From NCBI GenBank assembly GCA_963930655.1, contig OZ005618.1, positions 3,556,001-3,620,000 on the forward strand: a stretch of DNA of 64,000 bases, read 5' to 3'. A program made the translations under genes and the position numbers. The notes under the pieces are model-generated. The model ran no database searches, was not told the DNA's origin, and saw only the letters and a program-made list of their open reading frames with translations. Origin of the DNA: Myrica gale. Taxonomy: Eukaryota; Streptophyta; Magnoliopsida; Fagales; Myricaceae. Shown here one piece after another: positions 20,943 to 33,600 of the stretch (position 1 is the first letter of the stretch; the number at the start of each line of letters is the position of its first letter).

Positions 20943-23900
20943 ATGGCGAAAGGTGACGATGCAATGAGGAAGAAGAGGAACAAGGCGAGCCGGAAGAGGG
21001 TTCAGAAGAAGACGGATTCTACTTCGGTTTCTGCTCGGGTAGCCGCCATTATTGCCTCCAAGAAACGCCGCAAGTCTGGCAAACGCCGCATGTGCGAGGT
21101 ATTTCTTCCGTTATATCATTTATGGTGGTCTAGAAAGTGGGGGGAAAAGAGTGGAATAATTGGGGGAAAGCCGATGAAGTTAACTGCTCTAGTTTCCGGC
21201 GCGTTAAATGGAGTTGCTTGAATTGGGTTTTGATGTGTACGCGATTCTTTTATTATGATGGCCAGTTTGGTTGCTGGGAATACGTTTGGAAAAAGAAGGA
21301 AGTAGAATGGAGAACACACGAAGCATTAGTGATTTTTTCTTTTTAAAGGGTTGGTTGAATTTCTTTTTTGGAAGATTCTCAGAAGTGGGTTTTGAGTTTG
21401 ATAGCCTACATCCCTCGATGTCCTCTCTTTGTTTTGTACCGAGGGAATGAGACGGGAATCAAGAAATTGCTAGAAAACACTGGTTTTTTCAGTCTTAATG
21501 TGATAGTGATGTCTGAAACTAAAACTTTTGGTTGTACTTGGTCTCAAACAAATTTTTTTTTGGTTTGGATTCCAAATGATTTAGAGGCATTTTCTTGTCT
21601 TTGTCCAAATTCCCAATTTCATATTGTCTGTACAGTGCTTATTTGTAATTACCCAAAACAAATGCTTATTTGTGAAAGAGATGGTTGCTGAAGAAGAATA
21701 TTTTACCTTTTATTTACTTGTCATCTGACGTGTTAATATCAGTTTACGGAAGAATTATGATCTGACATGACATGCCTTTATCTTGATATCACAGGGTATG
21801 TGCTTTAGCCTTCCTACTCTTGACGATCCTTTCAACGACAGGCATGGGAAGAAAGATTTTGAAAGAAAGGAACCCAAGAAGGGAATGCCTCCCCGAGAGG
21901 ATGGGAAGGGTGCTGCACCGAGAAAGGGAAACAATGCAATGAATGCTACGAAGCTTAATCAAACAGAACAGGAAAAGGAGAAGGTTGTAGATTTGAAGGA
22001 TGCTAAAAAAAGTTCAAAGATATCTATTACTCATCTGGGCCAGCAATGTCTTGCTGACCCAACAGAAAAGGTTCAAATGATTCGGATGGTTGATGTCCAT
22101 GGTCAACACGGATTGGCCTGTGAAAACTCAAATTGTCCATCGAAGTTTCTTATTATGTGCTTGAATTCAGTAGAAACTGCATTGCGACATGATGGTACCT
22201 ACATTAGTGAAGAGGACAAGCCTTTGTTTGTAAACTCATGGGGAGTTGAGTTCTGGAAATATTATTCAGCTGGGAAGGATATTTTGGAGACAAGTGGAGC
22301 TAGCTCTTCGATAGAGCAAATTGCTTGGATAGTTTCCATTGCTGCTGATACTATTGCAAGAAAGGAGAAAGAAGGTCTATCATTTGCGAGTCCCTTTCTG
22401 TTATTCCTTGTACCATCTCAGGAGAAGGCAGCTAAGGTTGTTAATGTATCTTTCTCATTGGTGTCGATCTTAATTGGTTTTCTTTTCTGTTGTAGCCTAG
22501 GAGGATTATTTTTTTTTTCTTTAGCTCATTACCTTAATTTTGGGATAGGTGAAAATTCTGGGGTTCTGTACAGATTATAATGATAATGGCACCTTCATAG
22601 TTTGGGGATAGGTGTAAATTTTCTTTTCTTCATAGTATTTTTCCATCTGCCGGAAAATGGCAATGAGCTCCCGATGGACAATATGTGTATAGATATGATA
22701 AAATAAATAAAGCCTAAACTGAATTACATGGACAATAAATACCCTTCTAACGAGTCCTTAAATGTTTCTGTCATTGGGAGAATAGTTCTCATGCATTTGT
22801 GGGTTTGAGGAAAAAGAATTCTGCTGTACATGTCAAATATGTAGCCAGAGAGGTCCTTTTTGGTATCTCGTGATAAGTTTCTTCCTGGTTTATTGGGTGT
22901 AGGTTCGTGCAGTCTGCAAGCCTTTGAAGGCTCTTGGGATACATACTGTGAGTATACATCCCGGTGCATCATTGGATCACCAGGTTCAAGGGTAAGTAGA
23001 AAGCCTACACTTTTGTCTTTGTAACAGAATAGTGATTTATGTGATTAAGAGACAGCACATGTTTGCACATAAACAGGTTACATGTTTAAAATGTTATTCA
23101 GAAATATTTGGGTTTCATGCCAGAAGTTTGGGTAGTGTGGGATCCGAGAACTACTTTCAATGGCAAGTGGTCTTCTATTACACATCCCTAAATTTTGTCT
23201 GTAGGTGGGCATGCGTATGTGCAGGCATGTACCTGTGCCTTTCTGCTTGGATATGCTTGCTTATATATCTTTGCTTGCATCGAGCTCTTAAGTGGAAACC
23301 AGTGTAGATGTGCTTGCATCATGAACTGGGTGAAAATTTGCGTCTTACTCCCTCCTCATTCAAAGTTTGGTTTTTATTTGCAGTTTAAAGAGCTGTGAAC
23401 CTGAGTTTCTTGTTACTACACCTGAGAGGCTACTAGAACTTGTTTCCATCAAGGCCATTGATATATCTGGCGTTTCCATGCTGGTAATTTCTTTAATTTG
23501 AATATTAGGTAGAAATAGTACTTTTTTCTTGTCAATTCTTTCCTTTTTCATCTGTTTTTCTGTTATGTTTTCATCTTTGGAACACATTCCTAGATGTGGC
23601 AGAGTGGCATAAAATAATCCATGTCGCTAACTCTGATTAATTGGGATTAAGGATTATTTTAAGTTGAGTTGGCTCTTTTTTTATCATTGGCAATTTGTTA
23701 GAATAGAGAAACTGAAACCCGATATAGAAGTGACGTTTTGTGATGATGATAAAATCCTGGAACATTCTCAATTCTTTACATCTGTCTTTTGTTTTCATCC
23801 TTGTTAAGTATATGAGATTCTTATTTGTCTTGCAACTTATTTGCTTCTTTTAACCATTTCCCTTAAAAGAGAAAGCATTTACTGAATAGAGTAGTTTCCA

Positions 23901-25766
23901 CCTTTTGATCTGAGTGAATCATCTGTTGGTTGAGAAATGTAAATATATGCTACAAGTACTTGTGGTCTGGTTATTGTCTCTTCCTATGTCCATTCATTGA
24001 TCTATGTGGGTAATCGTGCTTTGGAAACATTAACGATGTTTGTATGCGGCCACCTAGGTAGCACAGGTACTTCTACAAGCCCGTTATATCCTCTATGATT
24101 GCATTCATGCTTTTTGTTGCTCCTGGACAAGCAGGACACTGTAAATGTTCATTTCGAGTATTGAAATTTGTAAAGTATAGATTAGCAGGAATATGGTTAC
24201 AAAGACAGTATAGAGAAGGTTCACGACAATTGTTGAGTCTTTGACTCTTGGAGTGAAAGATTCCTTCTTTGGTGCTTGTTTGACTGAAGTTTATTTGAGT
24301 TTGCCTGTACAATATCTAGTACCAAAGTTCAAAGCTAATACAGTTAAACTCGTGCAAAGTGTGGTTGTGTGCAATATCGTGATGTGGTTACTTATGCAAG
24401 GGAGTTTGTTTGTTTCTGTGCGTGTTCTGATGAACTTGTCGTACACACCTTATTTTCGGATGATTCTTTGCATCAGTGTTCCTGTTTTGGTGAGTGCATA
24501 CCCTGGTCCATATTTTTGCTTTATACTTGAGCAGTGATCAAACTCGTTCTGTTTTACTGCATGCTTTATGTATCTGACTGACTGCTGTATGTACTATTGA
24601 GTTGGTGCTAGGTTATCCCTATAATAAATGCCCTTGATTGTCATGGGCTTGCTACTTCGAGCTTGATTATTTAATTCTTGAATGCTTTTACAGGTTGTTG
24701 ATGGACTTGAACCTCTTTCAGATGGTGGTTATCCTGATATGATAAAATCTGTAAGGCAATCTGTTTTGGGAACTCCCCTCACTGTGGTATTTGATGATTG
24801 CTTTAGGCATGCCTCTGTTCCATTGGTTCAAAATCTGCTGATGGGATCAATCTGTAGACTATCTCTTAATGATTCCGTTGCCAGTCTAAGTTCGTGTATT
24901 ATCCAGTCTGTGAATGCGTGCACCTCAGAAGAAGAAAAACTATCAAAGGTATGCATACCGAATTTGTCCAGTCTAAGTGCCAATGGGAAGCTGGAAGCCT
25001 GGAAGCTTGGAAGAAACCTCACTTGTAAAACATATACTAGCAACCATTGCGAAGTTCGCTTGGAGACCTAGGTTTTCAAAGCTATCTTATGGGGAATATT
25101 ATTGCTAGGGTAGAATTCTATCATGAAAAATTATATTCCCTAGGCAATAGTTTTTTTAAATACCATTTTCTTACAATCAGTGATTTTGACAGGGCGTCCA
25201 AATTCTAGATCAAGCTTATGGAAATCAATTATTGTCTCAGCACTTGAAGGTGCTATACATATTAGGTAAAGATAGCAAGTTCAGTAGTAAATTGGTCACT
25301 GCCCTCAAAAGCAAGGGTTTTTCGATATCAATGGACTTATCGTGTGCAACATCAAATTTTGAAAACAGGTGAAAAGGACATTCTGTACTTGTGTGCCTAT
25401 CGCAGACATAAATCAGATGGCATTTTTTGTCCCTGCAACTGTTACGTACATTTAACTCGCGTCTTTTTTTTTTACAGCAACATGAAACCTGCAGTTTCCA
25501 TCATCGATACGGAGCAGATAAGTAGTGCTGATTTAGAGCAGTATGAGTTTGTAGTAATCCCCAGTTTTGTGCTTCCAATCGAGAGTTATGTACAGGTTCT
25601 CACGAGGATGGCTCGCCACACCGTCAATGGTGTGTTGCACAGCTTTTTAACTAAAGAAAATGCAGTGCTTGCTACACCATTGGCTGGAATCCTTGAACAA
25701 TGTGGGCAGGCAGTGCCTGAAGCTTTAAGGAACTTGTGTCCGACATCATCCACTCGGAAACAATGA
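20943..25766 (+). CDS. CMS1-like protein (90S pre-ribosome/U3 factor family), 568 aa
   Basis: Seven exons join in phase: 20943-21098, 21795-22436, 22903-22991, 23384-23483, 24694-24948, 25193-25368 and 25478-25766, giving 568 residues. The N-terminus is very basic (KKRNKASRKRVQKK, ASKKRRKSGKRR), fitting nucleolar targeting. From about residue 235 it shows the CMS1 family core: FLLFLVPSQEKAAK, VRAVCKPLKALG, LVTTPERLLELV (like helicase motif Ib) and LVVDGLEPL where a DEAD-box helicase would have VDEAD. It is a degenerate helicase fold without a visible ATP-binding P-loop. Yeast Cms1 associates with small-subunit processing; that role in plants is inferred. The first ATG of exon 1 is used; the in-frame TTG upstream is ignored. 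Confidence 0.85.
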
Positions 25767-26472
25767 AGATGGACCTGCTTTCATCATTTTTGTCTCATCA
25801 TTCGTTCCTGGTCCGCTTTTTATTTTGCCACTTGCACAATTCTTTGGGAAGTGCATGATTTTTCTTTTTGGTGCCTGCCTGCTGGCTTTTGCTGCTGTTA
25901 ACGAGAGGATTAGAAGGTTCATGTTTTCGCATTCGTTTGGAAAGCTCAGATGGAGCTCAATTTTGAGTCTTGATAGATAAGGACAGGAAAGTAGGACCTC
26001 TAATATACCCAGTTATTAAAGAGCTATTTGGTGATGATTTCTCTCTTATCTAAGAAGGTTTTGATCATTTAGCTATACCCATCATCTTCCTCCCCACTCT
26101 ATTCTTTGTTCACGTCTATTGCCAACTTTACACTCTTTTCCGAAACATCTATGCCATGCTTACAAGTGTGTTGTAGTTGTTGGGACATGGAGGCTTTGAT
26201 TCCAATATCGATGGTTGCAGTTTTTGACACACTGCAAGAGGACATCATTATCCTATGTTATTTTAGGAATCTGCTCTTCCAGTCCATAGAGTGAGGACCA
26301 GCATTCATCAGAAATTGGGAGAAAAAAATGATTGTAAAACAAAATCTTTACCAAAAAACATTGCGTAAGCTTGAGAAGTAACATAATTTGTCTCAATAAT
26401 GTTGTTCTAAATTAGTTAATCTTAATTTAATAAGAAAACATAACAAAAAAGTTATTTAAGATTCTCAAAAGA

Positions 26473-26805
26473 GAAAAATATACTTTTCACCCACGAATTA
26501 TCATAGATTTTTAAATTTGCATTCTAAATTACCACGTCTGATCTATTGCACCCACACATTATATGTTAAACTATTTATTTTTAACATATTGGTCTATTTT
26601 TTGGTTAAATTAGACAAGAATTGACTTTTTTTTAAATGAAGTAACGATTATCTCGGTAAATGTAACTTGCTATTTGACTTTTTCTAAAGGTATAGACAAA
26701 ATTCGTATTTAAAAAGTCAAGTCAATCCATCTAATTTAACCAAAAAGTAGATCGAAAATGCAATGTGTAAAACATGTGGTAATTCGTGAGTGAAAAATAT
26801 ATTTT
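26473..26805. repeat. MITE with terminal inverted repeats
   Basis: The left end (AAAAATATACTTTTCACCCACGAATTA) is the inverted partner of the right end (GTAATTCGTGAGTGAAAAATATA). Inner arms TTGGTTAAATTAGA and TCTAATTTAACCAA also pair, so most of the 330 bp is a hairpin. Non-coding. Confidence 0.75.
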
Positions 26806-29800
26806 TTTACTCCTACAAAATTCAACTCAATAGTTGGCGTCTTCAATTATTAATTAACATCATAACCAATATTTTCAAAGTTTAAAACTGAAGGGTGATA
26901 TAACAACTATCTTGGTCTGTGATACTGGTTTGAATGGAATATGCATGCCTTGTCAATCGAGTTGGGGGGGACTTCTCAACCAATTGGGCAACTTGGGCAA
27001 CTTAATTAGACCTGCCCAAATCGTTGAGCTGTTAAATCAAAGATTTGTTTTCATGCTAAATCATGTCACCAAGTTTAACCTCTCGTCCTTAATTATTAGA
27101 CCGATAGCGTATCTAAAGATATGATTATAGAAAACTAATGGTTTTATTAATGAGTCCACGTCTAAGGATGTCAAATTATTATTATTATATGGTTCAGCTG
27201 TCGAATATTTGTACATAAAAAATAGTTGCCCCTTCCTTGACTCAACCAATATTGTCGATCGGTGGCTAGCACTTTCTGCATATATCCCAATCAGCTTCCA
27301 AGAGAAAAACATTAAGAAAACAAGAAGAAATTGCGTTGCTTCTCTTTTTTAAAATTCTACCAACTTTTATTGGAAGTTGGGACGTGGTTTAGTAGAATTT
27401 CGCGCAATTATTCATATCCAAAGTTCTGACTACGTACGCATACATGCAACCTATTAATTTTCACCAATTGGATCGCTTCTTTGTAGATTCGGATGCCAAG
27501 CTTTTTTAGATGTGTTTCCCTGATATTCCTTTATCATTTTATCTAATTTAGGAATTTCTTTTTATAATACTTTTTCTTAAATGATTGTATATATTCCCAC
27601 AATGATATGATCAGATGGGCTAATTAATCTTTGTCTAAAGGACGTCAGAAGCACCAAATTAAACACCCAACCCACGACAAAACTTATCATTTCATCCAAG
27701 TTTGAATTGTTCTCTCTTTTTTTAAAAAAAATAAAAAATAAAAAATAAGAATAGTATTTGCCAAAAGGTCCTCTAAATCATATACGATCTAATTATATAA
27801 GGTCATCTTGATGAACTTTGGACTCATAGTTTTTTGCCAAGTGGATCATTAATTATCAAGTACCAATTAGGTTACGTAGGTGAAGTGAGAAGACAAAAGA
27901 ATGTTTGTTGAGTTGGTAAAAAAAATATGAAATTTTTCTTAAGAAATGAAGAAGACATTTTTGATCATGGCTAATTGGCTCTAGCTCTTGAAATTATTAA
28001 GTATATAGTACTCCTCAATTTCAATTCACCTAACTCTAATTAATTAACGCGTTTCATTAGGTAGAGACTTGAAATTAAATGGAGAAGTTATAATTAAGTT
28101 TTGGACGTACGCAGTGCTCAAAAAATCAAACTCAAACATGTTCCAATATGGTATATTCTCGAAGTAAAATGGACAGAATTTTGTATCATTTCAATGAAAT
28201 TTAAATATCTCTGAAATCTTATAATAGAAGATATGCACGCGAATAATATTGCCCTTTGACATTTTGGTTGATAATTAAGATAATCATGAAAAGGAGACTT
28301 TACCTGCATGCAATATTATTAGGTACGTAAGAAATTCTTTAGAAGGCACGGGGAGTACTGATTCTTATTTCTAATCCTTTCATGAAACAAAACCAAAGGG
28401 AAATCGATATATAAAAAAAAAAACCAAGTAATATGACGGAAGGTAGCTAGCTGTTAGAGATAATATCATATCAAGACTTGATATGATATTATGGTTATGA
28501 CGATATCAAATCGTTATCGAGATTCAAAGATTCAAATTTTAAATATAGGAATATTCTCCTATTATGCTTTATATTGTTCATCTTTGTAATTTGTATGGAT
28601 TTATAATACAAACACACCCATAGAGGGCTTTTACAGTGGATGTAAGTATTCTAAACCGAACCACTTAAATCTCTATCTCTCCTTAAACTTTTTCCTCTCT
28701 CCATTATATTTCAATTATGCATGGTTTATCAAATTCTATCACTAGCTAGCTAGAGATCAAACCAAAACAGTTCTTATATATTTACATGACAAAACAAAGA
28801 ATCACAAACAGATCTAGATTTTCTTTTTATTTTTTCTTTGTTAATGGTGCAAGTGATTTGCAGCATTTTTCATGTCTCATCATCTTCTTCTGGTTTTTTC
28901 CATGCATTAAAATGGTTCGACGGTGAGGAAGGGTGGTCGCAAAGATCCTACTCACATATATAAAAGTGATGCACCATCAGCCATCACCTTAAACTGTAAT
29001 AAAGTAAGGATAAGTGAATTGAATGCGATGCTTGTGAAGCTTCTGTCTACTGTCAACTTATGTGATGCCAACTTCCAGATTTGAGCTAGACACTACACCA
29101 GACTCCCTTCTAAGTTCTAACATATCCCCACCTCTAATTTAATTTTAACCCTCGAGCCTTGACCAAAGAACGATTCCCTGTTCAAATTAACCATTTCCCA
29201 ATGACCCTACATTTCACGTCTCTCTCTCTCTCTCAATGTAACAGTTCCCTTCCAGCATCGACAGTTTGCGTAAGGTTTTTCTCCAAGCAAAGTTCAAAAG
29301 GTTTCTAGCTAGTCACAGATTATAACTTAATGCCTCCTGTTTAGAAACCTGATTAGATACTTCATATATATTTGTATATATATATATAAAAAGTGCTAAT
29401 TGCTTACTTCTAATTAAGGTGGATTCCATATATATTCCTCATTAGCTTCTCGTATGCGTGTGCATATATATTCTCTTGGTGTTGGCTAAAGTACGCAATC
29501 ATGGCTTTGAAGTTTTTATTCTTGTCGGTACTACTAGAACAAGCATTAATATACAGTACCCATTTCAATGTATTTATTCTTAAACAATTATTAACCTCTC
29601 TCTTTCGACCTCGAATCAATCATTTGGTTATTGATCAATATCCTAATATCCTAGCTAAAGCTTCTTTTTTTTTATCAAGCTCTATGAAGCCCTATTCCGG
29701 TGGTAATTATTCCTGAAGATCGAAAACTATATATCATATGAAGCTTAGAAAAAAAATCATATGAAGCTTAAACATTTATGTATATATAAATATATTTATT

Positions 29801-30265
29801 GGAGTACTGAAACGTTGGTTTTATCTTGCTCCTATTGCAGCTGCCAAAATTCTCAACAACCTGATTGGTGGGCTTAAAATAAGCTATTGCCAGCCTTGCA
29901 CCTCCGCATCTATCATGCATCATGACACTGAAAGTGATAGCTAAACTAGTTTTGAGCATAATTGTGTAGTTGTGTAAACTTCCCTACAGTAATTCAACCG
30001 TTGCCTGATTCTCAAAAATCACTGCTACTTTCGATCAACGGTCCCTATTTTTTGACCAAGTAATTGCTTTGTGCTATATATATATATCATATACAAACAC
30101 AACTTGTATAGCTTCAATGCTGGGACTCTCTCTACATAAACTAGCTAGCAGCCACAGAAGAGAGAGCCCAGATACCGGATGCCAAGAAAGCCCCAGGCCA
30201 ACAGGTTTAATCAAAGCCTGCCTCTAGCTTCTTTCCCTTTCTCCTCCCTGCAGGAAGAGAAGTGG
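26806..30265. other. Gene-poor spacer upstream of CSLA gene
   Basis: No coding region is supported; all reading frames are short and AT-driven. A stretch at about 28451-28640 (TGTTAGAGATAATATC to ACAAACACACCCA) looks like a Copia-type LTR remnant. A related piece lies in intron 1 of both transporter copies. A TC microsatellite lies at about 29220-29236. The 200 bp before the CSLA TATA box are presumably promoter. Confidence 0.5.
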
Positions 30266-30277
30266 ATATATATATAG
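30266..30277 (+). promoter_or_regulatory. Candidate TATA box of CSLA gene
   Basis: TATATATATAG, about 405 bp upstream of the ATG. It is followed by a CT-rich stretch (GTCTTCTTTCGCTTTACTTTC) typical of plant transcription starts. Assigned by context only. Confidence 0.4.
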
Positions 30278-30392
30278 AAGAGTCTTCTTTCGCTTTACTT
30301 TCTTTTTCTTATACGAAGGCCTTAAGCTTTGAGCTTTCTGGGCGATTTTTGAGTATACTCTCTATTCTTTACAGCTTCTCTCTTTTGTGATC

Positions 30393-30443
30393 ATGAAGCC
30401 GGTGCATGGGTCTGCTCCTGCAGTAGATCGAGCTGCGCTATGA
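30393..30443 (+). other. Upstream ORF in CSLA leader, 16 codons
   Basis: ATG to TGA frame reading MKPVHGSAPAVDRAAL in the presumed leader, 240 bp before the main start. It would be translated only if the leader is unspliced here. No known conserved peptide. Confidence 0.3.
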
Positions 30444-30682
30444 TCGAGTCCACTGACAGTCCAGCTCTCACACTTGTTGCCTTGGCGTAACTCAGAAGCA
30501 AAAATCACAGCAGTTCAACAAAAAGAGTACCAAAGCTAGCTCATACGAAATAAACAATCCGTGTTCTTTTCGCAACAGTAGCCAGCCCTTTATAAATCAC
30601 ATATACATATTTATTCCACATAAATCGAGCTTTCCTCGTCCCTCTGATCACTCGCAAGGAAAAAGAAGAGAAGTATATACCA

Positions 30683-33600
30683 ATGGACAGGCTCTCAACC
30701 ACGACCACACTTTCCGACACATTCCAAGGCGCCCGCGACGACTTCACATGGCAAATCGGATTCCTTTGGCAACAAGCCAAAGCGCCACTGATCGTGCCAC
30801 TGCTGAAATTCGCAGTGGTTGTTTGCTTGGCCATGTCACTGATGCTCTTCCTAGAGAGAGTGTACATGGGCATCGTCATAGTTTTTGTGAAGCTGTTCGG
30901 GCGAAAGCCGGATAAGCGTTACAAATGGGAGCCTTTGAAGGACGATGCGGAGCTTGGTCATTCAGCTTACCCCATGGTTCTAGTGCAAATACCTATGTAC
31001 AACGAGAAAGAGGTTTGTTGTCTGTATCTTAATTGATTTATTTTTAATGTTGTGAGATTAATTTGCTAATTGATCTCTCAATATGGGATCATCACTTTAT
31101 ATATATTTATGCAGGTGTATCAGCTATCCATTGGAGCTGCATGTGGCCTTTCCTGGCCGTCTGATCGGATAATAATTCAAGTTCTTGATGATTCAACTGA
31201 CCATGCCATTAAGGTTCTTGCTTCTATTATCATAGGAACAACTTCTCACAGTTTGCTATAAAATGTGGCACTCTATTTTCCCACGTCAATCTATACAAAT
31301 TCTTCTCCTGCATAGAATATAACATGTTATTCTAAGGTCACCCTTTAAAAAGTTATTAACACTGAGTTGGTCTATTTTAAAATTAAGAATATATGTATTG
31401 TAAAAATTATGGGGTCAAATTTGATTTTTGTCGTATTATGTTTTTCCAGTATTTTAAAAAATATTAGGCATGTTATAGATGCAAGAATCTGTCGCTTAAC
31501 CATTAAAAAAAAGATCAGAGGCTTAACTAATAGCTTAATTTCAAGAAACAGAAAAATAACTAACCACTGGAGATATTTATTATTTCCTTACTTTTATATA
31601 TATAATACTACTTAAACTCTCATTTTCTGTCCAAAAAACAATTGTAACCTTCAACTTAAAAAAAACTACTCCAACACGTGTCCTCTCTTTCAGCCGTACT
31701 CGACTACTTTCAATTAGGATCGTATAAAATCGAACCGGATCTAATTTGTAAAACTGATTATATTCGGTCTGGTCCATGTCTTTTGGGATCAGGTCCGGAC
31801 AAGATCAGAACGAATTTCTTAATTTAATTAATAAAAAAATTTAAATTTTTTTAATACAAACATAATACTTTTTACACTTTATAATTTTTTATTTTGACTT
31901 ATGGTAATTAATTTTTTTAATACATTTGTAACTATTTATTTATTTATTTTAAGATGTGAGCTAAAAACAAAAAAAAAATTAAGAAAAAAAAAATCTAATA
32001 TGCTGAGCTTGTCTCATGCACCTAAGTAGTCCAACCACGAGATCCATCGGATTCCGGTCCAAAAATCGGACTGAATTTCCGATTATTCACCCCTACTTTA
32101 AGGCTTCAGCTGCCGTTTTAGGAAAACTGAGCAGTTGGGTCTCTGTCTGCTGTCTCATTATTTAATATGCTGAGCCAAAAACCATGAGCTCCATCAAGAG
32201 GTCGGACAATAAGGGTTGTGTTTGTGTTGTAAAATTTTAGTGTTAAAATTTTAGGTATTGGGTTTAGTGAAAAAGTGAAGAGAAAAGTAATTTTTTATAT
32301 TTTTTGTAGTAAATAGTAATAATTTGATGGAAAGAGAGAGATTATATTATAATATTTAATTATGTTAAAATTTTAGAGGGATAAAATTTTGGTACACAAA
32401 CGCACCCCTTAGCTCTACTTTTACTCACCTAGGTTGTTGGACGAGCATGAGGACGTTTCTTCTTCAAAAGTTGTTCTTCTTTCTTGACCTTTCTTCAAAA
32501 GACGTTTATTCTTCAAAAGTTGTTCACTTTTGGGAAGTTTTCTTTCTGGGTGAAATCTAAAGAACAATTACCCCACGAAAATCCATTAGAAATGATCACC
32601 AATCCAAAGAGCAATTACCCCATGGAAACCCATTACCAATCTAAAATGGCCCAATCGATACAAAATATTTTGCACTTTTTGATGTGGTTCTGTGTTATTT
32701 TTCGCCTGAATCCAACAGGAGCTGGTTCAACAAGAATGCCAAAGATGGGCAAGCAAAGGCGTAAACATAAAGTACGAGATCAGAGGAAACCGAAATGGGT
32801 ACAAAGCAGGGGCTCTTAAAGAAGGCATGAAACACAGCTACGTCGAAATGTGCGACTACGTGGTTATCTTTGATGCAGATTTCCAACCTGAGCCTGACTT
32901 TCTATGGCGCGCCATGCCTTTTCTTGTTCACAACCCAGAAATAGCCCTTGTACAAGCTCGCTGGACATTCGGTAATCTTTGCTTAGCCGCTTAGGCTTTG
33001 TTGGTTCTTGGTTGAGTCAATAATGTTGATTGATTCCCATGATATACTTTACCACTCTTGTTAATTCGTAGTTTCGTTTGCGTCATGGTCTGTTGGAGCC
33101 CCTTAAAAGGGAAGTGGTCTTAGACGCTTTGTTTCTTTTGTTTGTTTTTTTTAATCTTTTTCCTTCTTAATTGAAAGATTTCACCAGGCAGTCCTTGTTT
33201 TAATATCTTGATCTCTAAAAGTGCTAATCGATTTTGTCAATCGGATAACTATTTCCTCGTCCGCTTTATGAAGGGCAATTGTGCGACATTGCGCAGGGTC
33301 CAGAGAATTAGCTTTCACATCTGTATTTATTTTGTCCAATAATTTCTTTATTTGTGCTTCTTTACGTACCAATTAGACTATAAAAGGGCTCCTTTCTTTT
33401 CATTTTCATGGATAGTCATTTTGCTTTCTCAGTTTGCAACTTAGAATGAGCATATTACCCAACACAATACTTTCTGTCACTTGATAGAAGCCTGAATATG
33501 AGCTTCATATACTTAGTGATCAGTAGAAGGTATTAGGGAAACCCAAACAAAAATAAAAAAGAATCCATCTTGAATACAGAGAGAAATTGTTGGGTGAGAT

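Noticed and set aside
20683-20964. 93-residue minus-strand frame
   Set aside because: Translation of the GGTCCGG element and the CT-rich leader of the next gene.
28860-29150. Possible microRNA precursor or small gene
   Set aside because: I could not pair a convincing hairpin or recognise a mature sequence by eye; an RNA folding run and small-RNA data would be needed.
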